The translations under genes were made by a program, and so were the position numbers. 8,603 nt of DNA from Bacillota bacterium. GTDB lineage: Bacteria; Bacillota; Clostridia; Peptostreptococcales; Anaerovoracaceae. Positions 6,062 to 8,603 of the stretch are shown here, piece by piece. The stretch covers positions 1-8,603 of the forward strand of contig JAFOGM010000177.1 of NCBI GenBank assembly GCA_017386805.1, in the 5' to 3' direction. Positions within the stretch are counted from its first letter, which is position 1. Each line of letters begins with the position of its first letter. The notes below the pieces were generated by a model, which saw only the letters and a list, made by a program, of their open reading frames with translations, did not search any database and was not told the DNA's origin.

Positions 6062-6172
6062 GAGGAAGAGCACTGAAATATATGTTTTTTGTCCCCCTTT
6101 AGCATAGAAACGACTTTCGTCCGCGGACGGCAGTCCGGCGGAGAAAAAGTCAGCTCTTCCTTTTGTTTTTTT
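6062..6172 (+). ncRNA. Candidate structured small RNA between spmB and murA
   Basis: A segment of about 110 nt with no protein gene folds by hand into a closed unit. Stem P1 pairs 6063-6071 (AGGAAGAGC) with 6153-6161 (GCTCTTCCT), 9 perfect bp, directly followed by the U-rich run 6162-6172. Inside it, P2 pairs 6112-6117 (GACTTT) with 6146-6151 (AAAGTC). P2 then continues as 6121-6128 (CCGCGGAC) with 6133-6141, with one bulged G and a GGCA loop. Only A6152 separates P2 from P1 on the 3' side. On the 5' side about 40 nt are unpaired, including U-run plus GUCCCCCUUU (6091-6100), possibly held in a loop by TATG/CATA (6081-6084/6103-6106). I do not recognise the fold as 6S, SRP, tmRNA or a known riboswitch. 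A cis-acting element or plain terminator of spmAB is the main alternative. Confidence 0.4.
6153..6172 (+). terminator. 3' arm and U-tract ending the candidate RNA
   Basis: The 3' arm GCTCTTCCT (6153-6161) of the closing stem is followed by TTTGTTTTTTT (6162-6172), as in an intrinsic terminator, but the stem encloses a large structured interior rather than a short loop. It would also stop read-through from spmAB before the murA promoter at 6183. Confidence 0.45.
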
Positions 6173-6182
6173 AAGTTTTGTT

Positions 6183-6211
6183 TTGACTTTTACAACAAAA
6201 GCCAGTATAAT
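6183..6211 (+). promoter_or_regulatory. Housekeeping promoter of murA
   Basis: TTGACT (6183-6188), an exact 17-bp spacer and TATAAT (6206-6211) make a near-perfect sigma-A promoter. The start would be near 6218, so the ATG at 6214 would lie upstream of the transcript. This constrains the murA start. Confidence 0.9.
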
Positions 6212-6217
6212 ATATGC

Positions 6218-6348
6218 GTATTATTATGAGTATTTTTCTGCGATGGCTGTTTTCAAGGTGGTTTTGGTCCTTGAAACCGTTGAAAACTAAGGGTTTTCGA
6301 GTCGCACTTCGATATATAAAAGATGAGATATTAACTTTGGAGGATACT
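6218..6348 (+). promoter_or_regulatory. murA 5' leader with competing hairpins
   Basis: About 130 nt lie between the predicted transcription start and the GTG of murA. TTTCAAGG (6251-6258) can pair with CCTTGAAA (6269-6276). GAAAAC (6282-6287) can pair with GTTTTC (6293-6298). Alternatively GTTTTCAA (6249-6256) pairs perfectly with TTGAAAAC (6280-6287), which excludes both. No U-tract follows, so this is not a simple attenuator. The murA frame stays open through the leader (from 6226: MSIFLRWLFSRWFWSLK...), with no ribosome binding site at ATG 6226. A leader longer than needed for an essential gene suggests regulation, but none is shown. Confidence 0.4.
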
Positions 6349-7614
6349 GTGGGAAAGTTTCTGATAGAACAGAGCGCTCCTCTTCACGGTGAAGTGGAGA
6401 TCAGCGGCGCTAAGAATGCGGTCCTGCCCATTATGGCAGCTACCATTCTGGCGGAAGATGATTATGAAATCAACGATGCACCTCAGCTGCGCGATGTGGA
6501 CGTTATGTGCCGCCTGCTGCGTCAGATGGGTGCCGACGTAAAAGAAGATTATTCGACAAATACCATTCATATCAAGATGGGTGAAATCACTGCGGAAGAA
6601 GTTCCTTACGATATGGTAAAGCGCATGAGAGCTTCCTTCTTCGTTTTAGGTCCCCTGCTGGCGAAGACCGGCCGTGCAAGAATTGCCCTGCCCGGCGGCT
6701 GTGCCATCGGCGATCGTCCCGTGGAGCTGCACCTGAAGGGACTGCGTATTTTAGGTGCGCAGATCAACGAAGGTCACGGTTACGTGGAAGCAGTCTGCGA
6801 CCGACTGAAGGGCGGTAAGGTTTACCTGGATTTCCCCAGCGTTGGTGCTACGGAAAATATCATGATGGCTGCGACTCTGGCAGAAGGAAGCACCATCATT
6901 GAAAACGCGGCTCAGGAACCGGAAATCGTTGACCTGGCCAACTTCCTGAACAAGATGGGTGCGAAGATCAAGGGTGCCGGTACCGACACCATCAAGATCG
7001 AAGGTGTGGAAGTGCTCCACGGATGTCGTCACACCGTCATTCCCGACCGTATCGAAACCGGTACCTTCATGGTAGCTGCGGCGATTTCCAGAGGGAACAT
7101 CCTGATCAAGAATGCGGTGTCTGACCACGTAAAGCCGGTCATTGCAAAGCTGATCGAATGCGGAGTATCCATCGAAGAAACCGAAGAAGGCATGAGAGTT
7201 CGCGGTGACGTGAATCCGCTGATCGCTACCGATATCAAGACTCTGCCTTATCCTGGCTTCCCTACGGATATGCAGGCGCAGTTCATGGCTCTGCTGACCA
7301 CTGTGGAAGGTCCCAGCGTCGTTATCGAAAACGTATTCGAAAATCGTTTCATGCACGTGGGCGAACTGAATCGTATGGGTGCCAACATCAAGATCGATGG
7401 AAAGAGTTCCATGATCCCCGGCGGAAAGCAGCTGTACGGTGCGGAAGTGATCTGTACCGACCTGCGCGGCGGTGCTGCTGTGGTTCTGGCTGGTCTGGTT
7501 GCGGAAGGTCATACCGAAGTGTCTGAAATCTATCACGTGGACCGCGGCTACGAAAAGTTCGTGGAAAAGCTGACTGGTCTTGGTGCGAAGATTTCCCGTA
7601 TCGACGAGGAATAG
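6349..7614 (+). CDS. murA: UDP-N-acetylglucosamine 1-carboxyvinyltransferase
   Basis: 421 residues from GTG 6349. MurA transfers enolpyruvate from PEP to UDP-GlcNAc, the first committed cytoplasmic step of peptidoglycan synthesis, and is the target of fosfomycin. Key residues are in place: Lys22-Asn23 in SGAKNAVLPIMAA, the catalytic Cys118 with Arg123 in LPGGCAIGDRPVELH (equivalent to Cys115 and Arg120 of E. coli), Asp307 in YPGFPTDMQAQ (D305), and Arg373 in DLRGGAAVVLAG (R397). Having Cys rather than Asp at 118 predicts fosfomycin sensitivity at the target. The GTG was chosen because GGAGG (6339-6343) lies 5 bases upstream, MGKFLIEQSAPLHGE fits the family N-terminus, and K22 numbering then matches. 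An ATG at 6214 would precede the mapped promoter start. Length is normal for the family (about 417-436). spoIID follows after 48 bases, as it follows murAA in B. subtilis. Confidence 0.97.
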   Translation: MGKFLIEQSAPLHGEVEISGAKNAVLPIMAATILAEDDYEINDAPQLRDVDVMCRLLRQMGADVKEDYSTNTIHIKMGEITAEEVPYDMVKRMRASFFVLGPLLAKTGRARIALPGGCAIGDRPVELHLKGLRILGAQINEGHGYVEAVCDRLKGGKVYLDFPSVGATENIMMAATLAEGSTIIENAAQEPEIVDLANFLNKMGAKIKGAGTDTIKIEGVEVLHGCRHTVIPDRIETGTFMVAAAISRGNILIKNAVSDHVKPVIAKLIECGVSIEETEEGMRVRGDVNPLIATDIKTLPYPGFPTDMQAQFMALLTTVEGPSVVIENVFENRFMHVGELNRMGANIKIDGKSSMIPGGKQLYGAEVICTDLRGGAAVVLAGLVAEGHTEVSEIYHVDRGYEKFVEKLTGLGAKISRIDEE

Positions 7615-7636
7615 TCCACAAACCGGCGCATATACA
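7609..7636 (+). promoter_or_regulatory. Candidate sigma-E promoter of spoIID
   Basis: GAATAGT (7609-7615) overlaps the murA stop codon and differs at one base from the sigma-E -35 form GAATATT; after 13 bp, CATATACA (7629-7636) matches the -10 pattern CATAYAHT at 7 of 8. The predicted start near 7643 leaves a short leader with GGAGG at 7652-7656. Mother-cell sigma-E control of spoIID is known in Bacillus. A palindrome CATGGA/TCCATG (7635-7640/7647-7652) abuts the ribosome binding site. Confidence 0.5.
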
Positions 7637-7662
7637 TGGAGTAGGATCCATGGAGGTGCGCA

Positions 7663-8603
7663 ATGAGAACATATGAAAAACAATGGTTCAAATTGGGCGT
7701 CATCACCTATGTGGTGACGCTTTTTTTATTGGTGATCCTGCCGGGAATTCTGGTAGGGATCTGGACTTTGGGGGAGGAGCCTTCCGGGTCCATCGATTCG
7801 GACAAGGTGTCGGTGACGGTTTGGCGAACGGTGTCGAAAACGGTGGATATCATACCTCTGGAGGAATATGTATCGGGAGTTGTGGCCTCGGAGATGCCCT
7901 CTAATTTCGATTTTGAGGCATTGAAAGCTCAGGCAGTGGCCGCCAGAACCTATGGGCTGGCAAAGATGGAGAAATCGAAATCTGGAAACCCTCAGGCTCA
8001 TCCTAAAGCACCGCTGTGCGATGGGACCCACTGTCAGGCCTATCGCAGTGATAAGATCTCTGATAAGGTTAGGGAGGCTGTCCTTGAAACCAAAGGTCAG
8101 GTGATGTATTACCAGGGAGAGATGATCGATCAGCCGCTGTTTCATAGCGCCAGCGGGGAACGGACGGAAAACTCGGAGGATGTGTTCAGCGCTGCTGTTC
8201 CTTATCTGCGCAGTGTGGAAAGCGGGAAATATGAAAACGGAGCTTATGCAGCAGAAACCTACGCCATCGGGCTGGACGCGCTGGTGAAGAAAGTGAGGAC
8301 TGTGGCCGGCGGAGCGTCAGCGGAGCCGGTTGCCGTGGTGAGCCGCAGTGAAGGCGGAAGGGTGGAGCAGTTTCAGGTGGGAGGAGCCACGGTGACGGGG
8401 CGCCAGATCCGGGAACTCCTGGGCCTTCGGTCTGCCAATTTTACGGTACAGATGATCACCGACAGCAGCGGAGGACGGCAGGTCTTATTTACTACTTCGG
8501 GCAACGGCCACGGTGTGGGAATGAGCCAGTATGGGGCTGACGGCATGGGGAAGGCAGGGTTTGATTATAAGGAAATCCTGCAGCACTATTACAGCGGCGT
8601 GGA
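7663..8603 (+). CDS. spoIID: Stage II sporulation protein D, 3' end outside window
   Basis: 313 residues visible, running off the window end; the Bacillus protein is about 343, so only a short C-terminal piece is missing. SpoIID is the membrane-anchored lytic transglycosylase of the DMP engulfment machine (with SpoIIP and SpoIIM); it cleaves glycan strands already stripped of stem peptides at the leading edge of the engulfing mother-cell membrane. One membrane segment lies at about 11-34. The SpoIID domain begins IIPLEEYVSGVVASEMPSNF, with the probable catalytic Glu77 in SEMP, then EALKAQAVAARTYGLAK. LCDGTHCQAY (118-127) carries the Cys119/Cys124 pair that resembles the zinc site of C. difficile SpoIID. 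FHSASGERTENSEDVF (160-175) and SGNGHGVGMSQYGADGMGKA (279-298) complete the signature. ATG 7663 has GGAGG at 7652-7656, 6-base spacing. It may be read both from murA and from its own sporulation promoter. Confidence 0.96.
   Translation, partial: MRTYEKQWFKLGVITYVVTLFLLVILPGILVGIWTLGEEPSGSIDSDKVSVTVWRTVSKTVDIIPLEEYVSGVVASEMPSNFDFEALKAQAVAARTYGLAKMEKSKSGNPQAHPKAPLCDGTHCQAYRSDKISDKVREAVLETKGQVMYYQGEMIDQPLFHSASGERTENSEDVFSAAVPYLRSVESGKYENGAYAAETYAIGLDALVKKVRTVAGGASAEPVAVVSRSEGGRVEQFQVGGATVTGRQIRELLGLRSANFTVQMITDSSGGRQVLFTTSGNGHGVGMSQYGADGMGKAGFDYKEILQHYYSGV

Noticed and set aside
5453..6076. Other + strand open frames over spmB and its 3' flank
   Set aside because: Ser/Gly/His-rich frameshift shadows of spmB without ribosome binding sites.
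6112..6151. The inner hairpin alone as an intrinsic terminator of spmAB
   Set aside because: It is followed by AGCTCTTCC rather than a U-tract; the T-run comes only after the outer stem arm, so the outer stem is the better terminator element.
6751..7683. 310-codon open frame on the - strand over murA
   Set aside because: It is antisense to an unmistakable MurA and has no own signals.

Overview
The window looks like a chromosomal segment of an endospore-forming, low-to-medium GC Firmicute, most likely a member of Clostridia. The evidence is spmA, spmB and spoIID, an AbrB-type regulator with a Cys-rich tail, AAGGAGG-type ribosome binding sites and housekeeping TTGACT-N17-TATAAT promoters. No rRNA, tRNA, insertion sequence, prophage gene or CRISPR array is visible.

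Left part (1-3960, + strand): three tightly packed, translationally coupled genes of unknown function. They are a very large beta-rich repeat protein cut off by the window start, a single-pass membrane-anchored protein with two tandem Ig-like units, and a small protein ending in a long lysine/alanine tail encoded by tandem DNA repeats. A symmetric hairpin at 3992-4019 can end both this operon and the convergent abrB gene.

Middle part (4032-5963): on the - strand lie abrB and a small membrane/coiled-coil protein, each with its own near-consensus housekeeping promoter. Divergent from them is the spmA-spmB pair, whose products act in spore core dehydration.

Right part (5964-8603): a 385-base stretch without a protein gene separates spmB from murA. 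It is dense with signals. There is a candidate sporulation-type promoter, then a candidate structured RNA of about 110 nt (6062-6172) closed by a 9-bp stem and a U-tract and carrying a C-rich unpaired segment. After that come a strong housekeeping promoter and a 130-nt murA leader with mutually exclusive hairpins. murA (UDP-GlcNAc enolpyruvyl transferase) probably starts at a GTG at 6349, because the promoter rules out the longer form from 6214. spoIID, the engulfment lytic transglycosylase, follows 48 bases later behind a candidate sigma-E promoter that overlaps the murA stop codon; it runs off the window end.

Together the right half is a cell-envelope and sporulation cluster: peptidoglycan precursor synthesis (MurA), peptidoglycan remodelling during engulfment (SpoIID) and spore core maturation (SpmA/SpmB), with a transition-state regulator (AbrB) close by. 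The most interesting undescribed items are the candidate RNA between spmB and murA and the unknown three-gene operon at the left.
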